A DNA stretch of 64,000 nucleotides from Ruminococcus sp. (GCA_004558485.1 SFCS01000003.1:92313-156312), one strand, 5' to 3'; counted from the stretch's first letter, positions 1-8,136 are shown. Notes: a model not told the origin generated them from the sequence alone. Made by a program: numbers and translations.

Positions 1-667
1 AATGATACACAGCCCCTTTCAGCTCGCGCAGCGCCGCGACAGGATCCATGCCCTGCCAAATGAGGTGCGACGGGTCGAAGTTGGCACCGAGAATGTCGCC
101 GACAGCGTTGCGCAGACGCAGCATCGTTGCGGGGTTATAGACACAGAAGCCCGGATGCATCTCAAAGGCGATCTTCTTGACGCCATAGGACTCTGCAATC
201 TTTGCCGCCTCTTTCCAGTAGGGGATGAGGACCTCATTCCACTGCCAGTCAAGGGTCTCGCCATACTCCGGCGGCCAGGCACAGGTCACCCAGTTCGGGC
301 GCTCGGAATGCTCGCAGTCGCCGGGGCAGCCGGAGAAGGTCACAACGGTTTCCACGCCGAGCTTTTGCGCCAGCTTGCAGGTGTCAACGAACACCTTGTG
401 GTATTCCGCGGCGATCGCCTTGTTCGGATGCACGGGGTTGCCGTGGCAGGAAAGGGCGCTGATGGTCAGATCGTATTTGTTGAGCAGCGCCTTGTATTCC
501 TCGATCTTGCGGTCATCCGCCAGATAGACCTCCGGCTTCAGATGGTTGTTGTTGGTGTAGCCGCCGGTACCCAGTTCCACCGCCTGTACACCGAGGGAGT
601 GCAGGTACTTGAACGCATCCTCTGCGGGCATCCCTTGCAGCGGGACAGTCAAAACGCTGAGTTTCAT
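1..667 (-). CDS. Sugar phosphate isomerase/epimerase, TIM barrel (C-terminus outside window)
   Basis: The frame read leftward from the ATG at 667 stays open to the window edge, giving about 222 residues of an AP-endonuclease-2/xylose-isomerase-like TIM barrel. It begins MKLSVLTVPLQGMPAEDAF. Family-like stretches include a VELGTGG segment, SALSCHGNPVHP, TFSGCPGD, FEMHPGFCVYN and GANFDPSHLIWQGMDP. The His, Glu and Asp residues in these are the usual metal and substrate ligands of sugar epimerases. An AGGAGATG ribosome site precedes the start. The exact sugar substrate cannot be read from the sequence. The gene is convergent with nothing visible, and its 3' end lies beyond position 1. Confidence 0.85.
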   Translation of the reverse strand, partial: MKLSVLTVPLQGMPAEDAFKYLHSLGVQAVELGTGGYTNNNHLKPEVYLADDRKIEEYKALLNKYDLTISALSCHGNPVHPNKAIAAEYHKVFVDTCKLAQKLGVETVVTFSGCPGDCEHSERPNWVTCAWPPEYGETLDWQWNEVLIPYWKEAAKIAESYGVKKIAFEMHPGFCVYNPATMLRLRNAVGDILGANFDPSHLIWQGMDPVAALRELKGAVYH

Positions 668-784
668 GCTGTACATCTCCTTTTTCGGGGATATTTTTCA
701 ACCCCTCAATCTGTCCCTATGGTAGCACATCGCAGCCGAAAATACTACCCCTTTTTTGCGCATTTTTATCAATTTTTTGTCATA

Positions 785-820
785 ATGAAAAAAGGCGCTG
801 ACCGGAGGTGCAGCGCCTTT
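785..820 (-). terminator. Intrinsic terminator after the substrate-binding protein gene
   Basis: On the minus strand an AGGCGCTG / CAGCGCCT stem is followed directly by a run of seven T. It sits just past the stop codon at 824, so it ends the three-gene ABC operon. Confidence 0.85.
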
Positions 821-823
821 CGC

Positions 824-1819
824 TTATTTTGTCGCTTTTTCGGCAAAGGTGTTGTTGACGACCTTGTCAAACGGGGCGGGGGCGGAAAGCTCGCCCGCCT
901 CGGCAATCACCTTTTGCAGCAGCGTGAACGACTCCTCGGTCATCGTCGGTGTGTCGCAGAAAGCGCCGATCTTCCGATACCGCTCTATGGAGGCGGTCAG
1001 CAGCTCTGTCGAGGTGTCGGGAAATTGCTCTTTGATCGCCTCGGCAATTTCGGCGGCGGTGTGGGTCCCGACCCATTGCTGTCCCTTGTATACCGCGCGG
1101 GTGAAGGCGGCGATGAGGTCGCTGTTTTTCTCGATATAGCTCTTTTTCGCAAAATATGCCGTGTAGGGGATCTCCCCGGCGGCATCGCCGACTGCGGCAA
1201 CAATGTAGCCCTTGCCCTCCGCCTCCAGCATGGAGGCGGTCGGTTCAAAGCAGGTGAAATAGTCGCCTGTGCCCGCCGTGAAGGCTGCGGTCATCATGGA
1301 GAACTGCACGCTGCTGTCAAGCGTCAGATCCGTCGCGGGGTCGATGCCGTTCTTGCGCAGCGCATATTCGAGCGCCATATACGGCACGCCGCCCTTGCGG
1401 CCGGGCAGAACGATCTTGCCCCTGAGCTTTTGCCAGTCAAAGGCGTCGTCCTTTTCCCGTGCGACAAGGAACGAGCCGTCGCGGCGGGTGACCTGTGCGA
1501 ACACCTGCGTGTAGTCGGTCTTGCCCTCGTTGTACACATACACCGACGCCTCCGGACCGGCAAAGCCTATGTCCATGTTGCCGGACAGCACCGCGCTCAT
1601 CACCGCGTCGGCGCCCTGTCCGTTGGAAAGGTCGATGTCGATACCCTCCTCGGCAAAAAAGCCGCGCGCGATCGCCACATATTGCGGCGCATAGAACACC
1701 GAGTGGGTGACCTCGCACACGCGCACCTTGGTCTTGCCGCCCGCGTTGCCGCATGCCGCCACGGACAGCAGCAAAACGAGCGACAGCCCCGCGCACAGAA
1801 TACGCAGAAATACTTTCAT
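824..1819 (-). CDS. ABC transporter substrate-binding lipoprotein, NMT1/SsuA/ThiY type
   Basis: This 331-residue exported lipoprotein has a short basic N-terminus, a hydrophobic stretch and a VAAC lipobox ending near residue 22. The mature part follows the NMT1/THI5-like fold: an early HSVFYAPQYVAIARGFFAEEG segment, then a NGQGADAVMSAVLSGNMDIGF segment. Relatives bind pyrimidine thiamine precursors, alkanesulfonates, nitrate or taurine. The ATG at 1819 is chosen because GAGGAGG lies at the right distance upstream; an in-frame ATG at 1888 would overlap the permease gene. It is the last gene of an ATPase-permease-binding protein operon. The nearby ThiT makes a thiamine precursor a reasonable but unproven guess for the substrate. 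Confidence 0.88.
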   Translation of the reverse strand: MKVFLRILCAGLSLVLLLSVAACGNAGGKTKVRVCEVTHSVFYAPQYVAIARGFFAEEGIDIDLSNGQGADAVMSAVLSGNMDIGFAGPEASVYVYNEGKTDYTQVFAQVTRRDGSFLVAREKDDAFDWQKLRGKIVLPGRKGGVPYMALEYALRKNGIDPATDLTLDSSVQFSMMTAAFTAGTGDYFTCFEPTASMLEAEGKGYIVAAVGDAAGEIPYTAYFAKKSYIEKNSDLIAAFTRAVYKGQQWVGTHTAAEIAEAIKEQFPDTSTELLTASIERYRKIGAFCDTPTMTEESFTLLQKVIAEAGELSAPAPFDKVVNNTFAEKATK

Positions 1820-1832
1820 CAAAAAGCCTCCT

Positions 1833-2639
1833 CTATGAATGTGAGATCCGGTGTACGGCAAAGCGCTGCAAAAGGCAGACCGCCTCATACATAAGCGCAG
1901 CGACGACCGCCAGAACGATGACGCTCGCCATGACCAGATCCAGCTTGAACACCTGACCGCCGTAGACGATCAGATAGCCGAGCCCTGCTTTGGACACCAA
2001 AAATTCTCCGGCGATGACGCCGACTAGGGAAAGACCGATGTTGATCTTCAGGGAATTAAACAGAGTCGAAATGTTATACGGCAAAACAATCTTGAAAAAC
2101 ACCTGCCACCGTACCGCACCGAAGGTCTCCGCCATGCGGATGTATTCCGTATCGGTGCGGTGAAAGCCGCCGAGCATTTCGAGCACGGTGACGATAAGGG
2201 AGATGGCAAGCGCCATGACGATGATCGCCCGCGTGCCCGCTCCCGCGATAATGATGATGACCGGACCGAGCGCGATCTTCGGCAGGCTGTTGAGCACCAC
2301 AAGATACGGCTCACTGACCTTTGAGGCAAAGGGACTCCACCACAAAAGCGTCGCCAGCACCGTGCCCGCCCCCGCGCCGAGCAAAAACCCGACGAGCGTT
2401 TCAAAAACGGTGACGCCGATGTGCTGCAAAAGCCCGTTTTGTGCCATCCCGATATAGGTCCTGAAAATGCGGGAGGGCTGGCTGAAAATAAAGCTGTCGA
2501 TGACCCCGACGGTCGCCAGCACTTCCCAAAGCCCGATGAAAAGAACAAGAATACCGATCTGCCAGTAAAGAATTTTGCGGCGATGCCGCTTCTCGTTTTT
2601 GAGATAGAGCTGCCGCCTTGCGGATGTTTTTTCAGTCAT
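1833..2639 (-). CDS. ABC transporter permease, SsuC/ThiX/TauC type
   Basis: A 268-residue inner-membrane permease of the BPD_transp_1 fold, with a basic cytoplasmic N-terminus and about six membrane segments. The first is near residues 25-45 (YWQIGILVLFIGLWEVLATVG). The EAA coupling loop region reads RMAETFGAVRWQVFFKIVLP. The start at 2639 overlaps the last 8 bases of the ATPase gene, which implies translational coupling. It forms the membrane channel of the importer with its ATPase and binding-protein neighbours. Confidence 0.9.
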   Translation of the reverse strand: MTEKTSARRQLYLKNEKRHRRKILYWQIGILVLFIGLWEVLATVGVIDSFIFSQPSRIFRTYIGMAQNGLLQHIGVTVFETLVGFLLGAGAGTVLATLLWWSPFASKVSEPYLVVLNSLPKIALGPVIIIIAGAGTRAIIVMALAISLIVTVLEMLGGFHRTDTEYIRMAETFGAVRWQVFFKIVLPYNISTLFNSLKINIGLSLVGVIAGEFLVSKAGLGYLIVYGGQVFKLDLVMASVIVLAVVAALMYEAVCLLQRFAVHRISHS

Positions 2640-3396
2640 GTCGCTCCAACTCTTTCCAAATATGGTCAAAGTAGGTGGAAAACTGCGGGGTGTTGCGGCA
2701 GGAGAGCGGTGTGCGCACGGGAATGTCAAAGCGGATGGGCAAAAGCTCCCGCACGGTCGCAGGACGCGCGGTGAGGATGACAACCACATCGCTCATGCTG
2801 ATGCACTCCGGAATGTCGTGTGTGACCATCAGCGTGGTGACATGCTCCCGTTTCAGAATGCTGTAGACATCCTCCGTGACCGACAGGCGCGTCTGGTAGT
2901 CGAGCGCGGAAAACGCCTCGTCGAGCAGCAGGATGTCGGGGCGTACCGCCAGGGTGCGGATGAGCGCGGCGCGCTGCCGCATGCCGCCGGACATCTGCGC
3001 GGGGTATTTGTCCCGAAAGTCGGAAAGTCCGTAGGTCTCAAGCAGGTGATCGGCGTGACCGACGGTTTCCTCGTTCAGCTGTCGGCGGATCTCCAGTCCG
3101 AAAAGGACATTCTGACGGATGGTACGCCATTCGAGCAGGTTGTCTTTTTGCAGCATATAGCCGATGCGCGGCGAGCTGCCCCTGACCTCCTCGCCGCCGA
3201 GGAGCACCCGTCCGCCGGAGGGAGGGAGCAGTCCCGCGATGATGGAAAGCAGCGTGGATTTTCCGCAGCCGGACGGGCCGACAAGGCTGTAGAAATCGCC
3301 GCTGTTCATCGAAAAGCTCACATCCCGCAGCGCGGCGACCTCGCCGTTTTTCGCCTGGTAGGTCTGTTCTATATTTTCAACACGCAATATCTCCAT
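2632..3396 (-). CDS. ABC transporter ATP-binding protein, SsuB/ThiZ/TauB type
   Basis: A 254-residue ATPase with Walker A GPSGCGKST near residue 39, Q-loop MLQKDNLLEWRT, signature LSGGMRQR, Walker B ILLLDEAF followed by SALD, and switch His in VTHDIPE. It powers the NMT1-type importer encoded next. It is the first gene of the operon, and a promoter-like pair lies 50-80 bases upstream. The substrate is unknown. Confidence 0.93.
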   Translation of the reverse strand: MEILRVENIEQTYQAKNGEVAALRDVSFSMNSGDFYSLVGPSGCGKSTLLSIIAGLLPPSGGRVLLGGEEVRGSSPRIGYMLQKDNLLEWRTIRQNVLFGLEIRRQLNEETVGHADHLLETYGLSDFRDKYPAQMSGGMRQRAALIRTLAVRPDILLLDEAFSALDYQTRLSVTEDVYSILKREHVTTLMVTHDIPECISMSDVVVILTARPATVRELLPIRFDIPVRTPLSCRNTPQFSTYFDHIWKELERHD

Positions 3397-3443
3397 GCAA
3401 AGCCACCCCTTCGGTGCGGGCGGCGGCTGCCGCCCTTCTTTCC

Positions 3444-3473
3444 ATTGTATGCACCGAGGGCGGGAATGTGTAA
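3444..3473 (-). promoter_or_regulatory. Likely sigma-A promoter of the NMT1-type ABC operon
   Basis: On the minus strand TTACAC and TACAAT are separated by 18 bp, about 50 bp before the ATPase start. The -35 box abuts the T-run of the terminator just upstream. Confidence 0.5.
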
Positions 3474-3514
3474 AAAGAAAAACCGCCTCACCGTCCGACG
3501 ACGGTGAGGCGGTT
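3474..3514 (-). terminator. Terminator of the 37-residue peptide unit
   Basis: A perfect 15-bp stem (AACCGCCTCACCGTC and its complement) with a 4-base loop is followed on the minus strand by TTTTTCTTTTT. It isolates the small peptide gene from the ABC operon. Confidence 0.9.
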
Positions 3515-3524
3515 TTGCGCCTGT

Positions 3525-3638
3525 TCAGAGCGGCTTAATCTCCGACCAACCACTGATGTCCTCATAGGTTTTGCCGATCCGCTCCCGAATTTGACATTCC
3601 ACCACTTGCAGGGTGGGGGCAGCATACTGCTTCTTCAT
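3525..3638 (-). CDS. Orphan 37-residue peptide, MKKQY/YxxPxL type
   Basis: The peptide starts MKKQYAAPTLQVVEC and ends SGWSEIKPL. It has a strong GGAGGTG ribosome site, its own consensus promoter (3671-3699) and its own terminator, so it is probably expressed. It shares MKKQY..P with the 43-residue peptide at 9738. The YxxPxL pattern near the N-terminus resembles leader motifs recognised by RiPP recognition elements, such as those of lasso peptides, but no lasso cyclase, protease or RRE gene is in the window. Function unknown. An in-frame upstream ATG at 3722 would lie inside thiT and precede the promoter, so it was not used. Confidence 0.6.
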   Translation of the reverse strand: MKKQYAAPTLQVVECQIRERIGKTYEDISGWSEIKPL

Positions 3639-3670
3639 GAGACACCTCCGATGGTAATTGTCCATGGAAC

Positions 3671-3699
3671 AGTATACATCATTTGTTTTCACTTTGCAA
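3671..3699 (-). promoter_or_regulatory. Sigma-A promoter of the 37-residue peptide
   Basis: TTGCAA, a 17-bp spacer and TATACT read on the minus strand. The promoter overlaps the last codons of thiT, so the peptide can be made independently of the riboswitch. Confidence 0.75.
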
Positions 3700-4494
3700 G
3701 CCCTTTTTGTGAGAAAATACAAAAAGGCACAAAATAGTGATCACAGCGCCGACGGCGGTCACGATGCCGACCGTGCTCCACTGCACATTTTGCAGCCCCG
3801 TGATGAGAAAATCACCGGTCTCGGCATCCTGAAGCTGCGGGAAGATTTTGCACACGTCGAAAATGAGCGTTGCCACCGCGACGACACCGCCGGCGACCGT
3901 CCACGCACCGAGCGCGCCTTTTTCGTCGGCAAGGCGGGTGACGGTGTCATGACGGAAGTCGAGCACCCGTCCGATGAGCGCCGCGGCAAGCACGGTGACG
4001 ATGGTCTCGGGGATCATGTAGGTCGCGTTGTAGGCGAGAGAATAGAGGAGGGCATCCGAAGAGGGGATGGAAAGTCCCGCCCAAACGGTGCAGCCGGAAA
4101 CGACATGGCAGATATACCGCACAAGGCAGGCGAGCAGCGTGCCCAGCTCCAGCGCTGTCGCCTGCCGCCGCACGGTCTTGCGGAACGCGCCGCCGAGTCC
4201 AAGGGCGGTGAAGGCGAAGATGTAGTCAAGGAAAATGACCGCCGCAACGGACAGCGGCGTAGTGAAATAGAGCACATTCTTCATGCCGAGCAGCATCTGG
4301 ATAAAGCCATAGGCAAGGGCGGTGAAGCTGCCGAAGGCGACACCGTGACGGTAGGCGATGAGAATGATCGGCAGCATACTGCACAGGGTGATGCTGCCGC
4401 CATAGGGCAGATCGATAATTTTTAAGACACTCAGAATGACGGCGAGCGCCACCATGACGGCGCCCTCGACCAGGCGGATGGTTTTCTTTTGCAT
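3679..4494 (-). CDS. thiT: ECF thiamine transporter S component ThiT
   Basis: A 271-residue integral membrane protein that binds thiamine and docks on a shared ECF energy-coupling module encoded elsewhere. ThiT-like features are DLPYGGSITLCSMLPI near residue 30, FGSFTALAYGFIQMLLG, and the LVRYICHVVSG segment, whose aromatic and His residues fit the thiamine pocket. The protein is longer than the usual ~190 residues: about 80 extra C-terminal residues carry two further membrane segments (GVVAVATLIFDVCKIF and GIVTAVGAVITILCLFVF). A TPP riboswitch leader upstream supports the assignment. The ribosome site is GAGGAG. Confidence 0.92.
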   Translation of the reverse strand: MQKKTIRLVEGAVMVALAVILSVLKIIDLPYGGSITLCSMLPIILIAYRHGVAFGSFTALAYGFIQMLLGMKNVLYFTTPLSVAAVIFLDYIFAFTALGLGGAFRKTVRRQATALELGTLLACLVRYICHVVSGCTVWAGLSIPSSDALLYSLAYNATYMIPETIVTVLAAALIGRVLDFRHDTVTRLADEKGALGAWTVAGGVVAVATLIFDVCKIFPQLQDAETGDFLITGLQNVQWSTVGIVTAVGAVITILCLFVFSHKKGLQSENK

Positions 4495-4509
4495 AACGAC
4501 AACTCCTCA

Positions 4510-4543
4510 AAAAAACAAAAATTTCCCCGAAAAACGGAGAAAT
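4510..4543 (-). terminator. Riboswitch expression-platform terminator before thiT
   Basis: Minus-strand stem ATTTCTCCG / CGGGGAAAT with a T5 loop is followed by TTTTTGTTTTTT. It lies between the TPP aptamer and the thiT ribosome site, so TPP most likely acts by transcription termination. Confidence 0.85.
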
Positions 4544-4571
4544 CCCATACATCGCGCCAAGACGCCGTATT

Positions 4572-4662
4572 TGCTCCCTCCGCCGGCATTACCCGGATCA
4601 GGTAAAGGGTTTCGGATGTGCGCATCCGCTCTCAGCCGACGACAAAGTCAGCGCCCCTTGCT
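4572..4662 (-). promoter_or_regulatory. TPP (THI-element) riboswitch aptamer
   Basis: Minus-strand hallmarks appear in order: AAGGGGCGCTGAC, GGCTGAGAGCGG, CCCTTTACCTGATCCGGGTA and ATGCCGGCGGAGGGAG. These match the conserved CUGAGA, ACCUGAU and GGNUAAUGCC cores of the THI box. The element sits between a consensus promoter and a terminator hairpin ahead of thiT. Confidence 0.96.
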
Positions 4663-4670
4663 TTTTCTCC

Positions 4671-4699
4671 ATTGTAAAGCCGTTTGTCGAAATTGTCAA
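4671..4699 (-). promoter_or_regulatory. Sigma-A promoter of riboswitch-thiT
   Basis: Perfect TTGACA, 17-bp spacer, TACAAT on the minus strand. It ends about ten bases before the aptamer begins. Confidence 0.85.
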
Positions 4700-4748
4700 G
4701 CATTTTTCCCGCCGCTTTTGCATATGGTGTCGTGAAGGGGGAGACGCT

Positions 4749-5552
4749 ATGTATTGGATCGTTCGTCGGCGTCACATTCTGTCGGCGCTTTTCTGCTGTG
4801 CCGCCGTGCTTGTCGGCACAGTCGCATGGGCGCGGCTGCACACCGCCGTTTCGGTGGCAACTGCCGCTGCCAACACCAACTGGGGGCTGCGTTTTCAAAA
4901 GGACGGAGAAACGCCGGTCGGCAACGCCTCCGCCGCGTCGCTGGCAAAATATAACGCCGTCTACACCGGCGACACGACGAAAAAGGTGATCTATCTCACC
5001 TTTGACGCGGGGTATGACAACGGCTATACCGCGCCCATCCTCGACACGCTCAAAAAGCACGAAGTGCCCGCGGCGTTTTTTATCGTCGGCAATTTTGCCG
5101 AGACCCAGCCGGAGCTTGTGAAACGCATGGTCGCGGAGGGGCACATCGTCGGCAACCACACCTATCATCACCCCGATATGTCCGCCATCAGCACCGACGA
5201 GGGATTTGATAAGGAATTGGGAGCGCTTGAAACGCTGTATAAGGAGATCACGGGCAGCGATATGCAAAAATTTTATCGCCCGCCGCAGGGAAAATACAGC
5301 GAACAGAATTTGCAGATGGCGAACGCGCGGGGATATAAGACCTGCTTTTGGAGCCTTGCGTATGTCGATTGGTATGTGAACGATCAGCCGACAAGGGATC
5401 AGGCGTTTTCAAAGCTGCTGCCGCGGGTACACCCCGGCGCGATCGTGCTGCTGCACAGCACCTCCCGCACCAACTGCGAAATTCTCGACGAGCTTTTGAC
5501 AAAATGGAAAGAAATGGGATATAGCTTCGGGCGGCTTTCGGATATAGCATAA
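4749..5552 (+). CDS. pdaA: PdaA-like polysaccharide (peptidoglycan) deacetylase
   Basis: A 267-residue protein with an N-terminal signal anchor (residues 8-27) and a NodB/CE4 deacetylase domain from about residue 75. Motif 1 is YLTFDAGYDNGYT, as in delta-lactam-forming PdaA enzymes rather than the TFDDG of chitin deacetylases. Motif 2 is GNHTYHHPD with the metal-binding His pair. Motif 3 is FYRPPQGKYSE and motif 5 is VLLHS. FWSLAYVDW also matches PdaA. PdaA removes the N-acetyl group of MurNAc to make muramic-delta-lactam in spore cortex, so this suggests a sporulation-capable lineage. No clear sigma-A promoter precedes it; GCATT and CATATGG elements upstream weakly recall a forespore promoter. 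GGGGGAG is the ribosome site. Confidence 0.9.
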   Translation: MYWIVRRRHILSALFCCAAVLVGTVAWARLHTAVSVATAAANTNWGLRFQKDGETPVGNASAASLAKYNAVYTGDTTKKVIYLTFDAGYDNGYTAPILDTLKKHEVPAAFFIVGNFAETQPELVKRMVAEGHIVGNHTYHHPDMSAISTDEGFDKELGALETLYKEITGSDMQKFYRPPQGKYSEQNLQMANARGYKTCFWSLAYVDWYVNDQPTRDQAFSKLLPRVHPGAIVLLHSTSRTNCEILDELLTKWKEMGYSFGRLSDIA

Positions 5553-5624
5553 ACGGCGCATGACGGGGCATACTGAGAAGGAGGACAGAGGTCCTCGGAG
5601 ATTTCCGGAAAGGAGGCTGCCGTC

Positions 5625-5792
5625 ATGGGATGTTCCAAGGAAAATCATTGCATCCAGTGCAGCGTTGAGCAGTGCAAGAACCACAGCACCTGCGGCGCGT
5701 ATTGCTCGCTCGACTGCATCAGCGTTGGCACGCACGAGGCCAATCCGACGATGGATCAGTGCACCGATTGCCTTTCTTTTGAAAAGAAATAA
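5625..5792 (+). CDS. DUF1540 Cys-rich small protein
   Basis: A 55-residue protein beginning MGCSKENHCIQCSVEQCKN and ending CTDCLSFEKK. It has nine cysteines in the spacing of a DUF1540 domain, probably a metal-binding knuckle. AGGAGG sits nine bases before the ATG and a strong terminator follows the stop. DUF1540 proteins are common in spore-forming Clostridia, often with no known role. It follows pdaA after 72 bases and may share its transcript. Confidence 0.85.
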   Translation: MGCSKENHCIQCSVEQCKNHSTCGAYCSLDCISVGTHEANPTMDQCTDCLSFEKK

Positions 5793-5804
5793 CGGATTCT
5801 CGAC

Positions 5805-5845
5805 GAAAAGAACCATTCAAAACCGTGTTTTGAATGGTTCTTTTC
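5805..5845 (+). terminator. Strong terminator after the DUF1540 gene
   Basis: An 18-bp perfect inverted repeat (GAAAAGAACCATTCAAAA and complement) surrounds a five-base loop and is followed by TTTT. Just after it the 14-mer CTATTGCGCATTTT occurs twice in tandem. Confidence 0.85.
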
Positions 5846-5861
5846 TATTGCGCATTTTCTA

Positions 5862-5890
5862 TTGCGCATTTTGAAAAAGTGTGTTACACT
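5862..5890 (+). promoter_or_regulatory. Probable promoter of the ywiB-like/argS operon
   Basis: TTGCGC, 17-bp spacer, TACACT. The -35 lies in the second copy of a tandem 14-bp repeat. Confidence 0.45.
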
Positions 5891-5924
5891 AAGCCTACTT
5901 ATGGTATAAGGGGAGGCGCGACGC

Positions 5925-6341
5925 TTGGAGGTTCTCATTTCCATTGTCGGAAAGCAGGAGGTAAAAGGCGAAAGGAATCGCTCGGAGCTTTTGACCGACG
6001 GCACGATGACCGTCACGCCGAGGGGCGTGCAGCTTTTCTACCGCGAAAGCGCCGCCACCGGTATGGAGGGCACGGACACGACCCTCACCCTGCAGCCCGA
6101 AAAGGTGACCCTGTCCCGCACGGGGACGCACGCGGGCATGCTGGTGCTGGAGCACAGGCGACGACACCTCTGCAGCTACGGCACGCCCTACGGCGACCTG
6201 ATGCTGGGCGTGTTCACCGAAAAGATGGAACAGGAAATGACGGAAAACGGCGGCAGCGTGCGCGTTGCCTACACGCTGGATGTCGGCGGCAGTATGCTGT
6301 CGCGGCAGGAGCTTTCCGTCACCGTTCGCCCGAAAAACTGA
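5925..6341 (+). CDS. DUF1934 beta-barrel protein (YwiB-like)
   Basis: A 138-residue protein of the DUF1934 family, a calycin-like beta-barrel of unknown function. In Bacilli and Clostridia it typically lies directly upstream of argS, as here. Visible family traits are the early GKQEVKGERNRSELLTDG segment, a GGRE-like middle replaced by YRESAATGMEGTDTTL, and the late MLGVFTEKMEQEM and YTLDVGGS...RQELSVTVRPK strands. The start is TTG at 5925, supported by GGGGAGG eight bases upstream. The stop is 16 bases before argS. Confidence 0.8.
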   Translation: MEVLISIVGKQEVKGERNRSELLTDGTMTVTPRGVQLFYRESAATGMEGTDTTLTLQPEKVTLSRTGTHAGMLVLEHRRRHLCSYGTPYGDLMLGVFTEKMEQEMTENGGSVRVAYTLDVGGSMLSRQELSVTVRPKN

Positions 6342-6357
6342 AAGGAAGTTAACCGAT

Positions 6358-8100
6358 ATGTCACAGATCGTAACGATTGCCGAAGATACCCTGCGTGCGC
6401 GCCTTGCCGCCGCAGCCGCTGCCGCGTTCGCGGCGGGTGAGATACCTGCAGGCGAGCTGCCGCCCTTCACGGTGGAGATCCCCGCCGACCGCGCCCACGG
6501 AGATCTCTCCGCCAATGCGGCGCTCGTCTCCGCCCGCACATTTCATCGCGCTCCGCGGCAGATTGCCGAGACGCTTTTGCGGCATCTTGACCTTTCCGAC
6601 ACCTATTTTGCGAGTGCCGATGTCGCCGGTGCGGGCTTTTTGAATTTCACGCTGTCGCCCGCCTATTATGCCGCCATCGTCGGCGATGTGCTGGAAAAAG
6701 GCGAAAGCTACGGCAGATCGGACTTCGGCGGCGGCAAAAAGGTGATGGTGGAGTTCGTTTCCGCCAACCCGACCGGCCCGATGCACATGGGCAACGCGCG
6801 CGGCGGCGCGCTGGGCGATTGCCTGGCGGCGGTGCTGGAAGCTGCAGGCTTCGATGTGTCGCGGGAGTTTTATATCAACGATGCCGGCAACCAGATCGAA
6901 AAATTCGCGACCTCGCTTGAGGTGCGCTATCTGCAGCTCTACAAAGGCGAGGACGCCGTTCCGCTGCCGGAGGACGCCTATCAGGGCGACGACATCAGGG
7001 AGCACGCCAAGGCGTTTGCCGAAATCCACGGGGATGCGTTCGTGAACGCCGACAGCAAGGCGCGCCGAGAAGCACTCGTCGGCTATGCGCTGCCGCTCAA
7101 CATCGCAAAGATGCATGCGGACATGGAGCGCTATCGCATTGTGTATGACGAATGGTTCAAGGAGTCCCGCCTGCACGAAAGCGGGGAGGTGAGAGAGGTC
7201 GTCGACCTGCTCACCGAAAAGGGACTGACCTATGAAAAAGAGGGCGCACTGTGGTATAAAAATGCCGAGGTGCTGACGAAAAAGCTCAAGGCGGCGGGCA
7301 AGACCGACGCCGAGATCGAGAATCTGGAGCTCAAAGACGATGTGCTCGTGCGCGCCAACGGCAACCCGACCTATTTTGCCGCCGACATCGCCTATCACCG
7401 CAACAAATTCCTGCGCGGCTTTGACACCTGCATCGATGTGTGGGGCGCGGATCACCACGGCCATGTCGCCCGCATGAAGGGCGCGATGGATGCCATCGGC
7501 ATGGACGGCGACCGTTTGCATGTCGTGCTGATGCAGCTGGTGCGGCTGATGCGCGACGGCGAGATCGTGCGCATGTCCAAGCGCTCCGGTAAGGCGATCC
7601 AGCTCGGCGACCTTCTCGATGAGGTGCCCGTGGATGCCGCGCGGTTCTTCTTCATTCTGCGCGAGGCAAATTCGCAGATGGACTTTGACCTCGGCCTTGC
7701 CATCGAGCAGTCGTCCGATAACCCCGTCTACTATGTCCAGTATGCGCATGCGCGCATCTGCTCGCTGTTCCGCAAGGTCGCCGAAAGCGGCGCCCCCCTG
7801 CCGACGGCGACGGCAGAGGGACTTGCCCGCCTCACGGCGCCCGAGGAGCGGGAGCTTATCCGCCACATTTCCGGCTACAGCCGCGAGATCGTGGAGGCGG
7901 CGAAGGAATACGATCCCGCCCGCATCACGCGCTATTGTCTGGAGCTGGCGACGCTGTTCCATAAATTCTATAACGCCTGCCGCGTCATGAGCGACGACGC
8001 ACAGCTTTCGGCGGCGCGCCTGGCGCTGTGCGACGCGACCCGCATCACCCTGCGCAATGTCCTGCGTCTCCTGAAGATCGACGCACCCGAGAGCATGTAA
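6358..8100 (+). CDS. argS: Arginyl-tRNA synthetase
   Basis: A 580-residue class Ia synthetase that charges tRNA-Arg. Domains in order are an N-terminal additional domain (about residues 5-95, ending FLNFTLSPAYY), the Rossmann catalytic core with SANPTGPMHMGNARG as the HIGH motif (near 140), the KMSKS counterpart MSKRSGK (near 405), and a C-terminal alpha-helical DALR anticodon-binding domain containing YVQYAHARICSLFRK. The start at 6358 follows AAAGGAAG; an upstream in-frame ATG at 6265 lies inside the previous gene. Confidence 0.97.
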   Translation: MSQIVTIAEDTLRARLAAAAAAAFAAGEIPAGELPPFTVEIPADRAHGDLSANAALVSARTFHRAPRQIAETLLRHLDLSDTYFASADVAGAGFLNFTLSPAYYAAIVGDVLEKGESYGRSDFGGGKKVMVEFVSANPTGPMHMGNARGGALGDCLAAVLEAAGFDVSREFYINDAGNQIEKFATSLEVRYLQLYKGEDAVPLPEDAYQGDDIREHAKAFAEIHGDAFVNADSKARREALVGYALPLNIAKMHADMERYRIVYDEWFKESRLHESGEVREVVDLLTEKGLTYEKEGALWYKNAEVLTKKLKAAGKTDAEIENLELKDDVLVRANGNPTYFAADIAYHRNKFLRGFDTCIDVWGADHHGHVARMKGAMDAIGMDGDRLHVVLMQLVRLMRDGEIVRMSKRSGKAIQLGDLLDEVPVDAARFFFILREANSQMDFDLGLAIEQSSDNPVYYVQYAHARICSLFRKVAESGAPLPTATAEGLARLTAPEERELIRHISGYSREIVEAAKEYDPARITRYCLELATLFHKFYNACRVMSDDAQLSAARLALCDATRITLRNVLRLLKIDAPESM

Positions 8101-8136
8101 GTATACTATAATTATGTAGTAAAAGGAGAGATCTTC

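Noticed and set aside
3525..3638. Lasso-peptide biosynthetic cluster
   Set aside because: Only the YxxPxL-like motif fits; no RRE protein, B2 protease or cyclase is nearby, and there is no convincing Thr at -2 before a Gly core.
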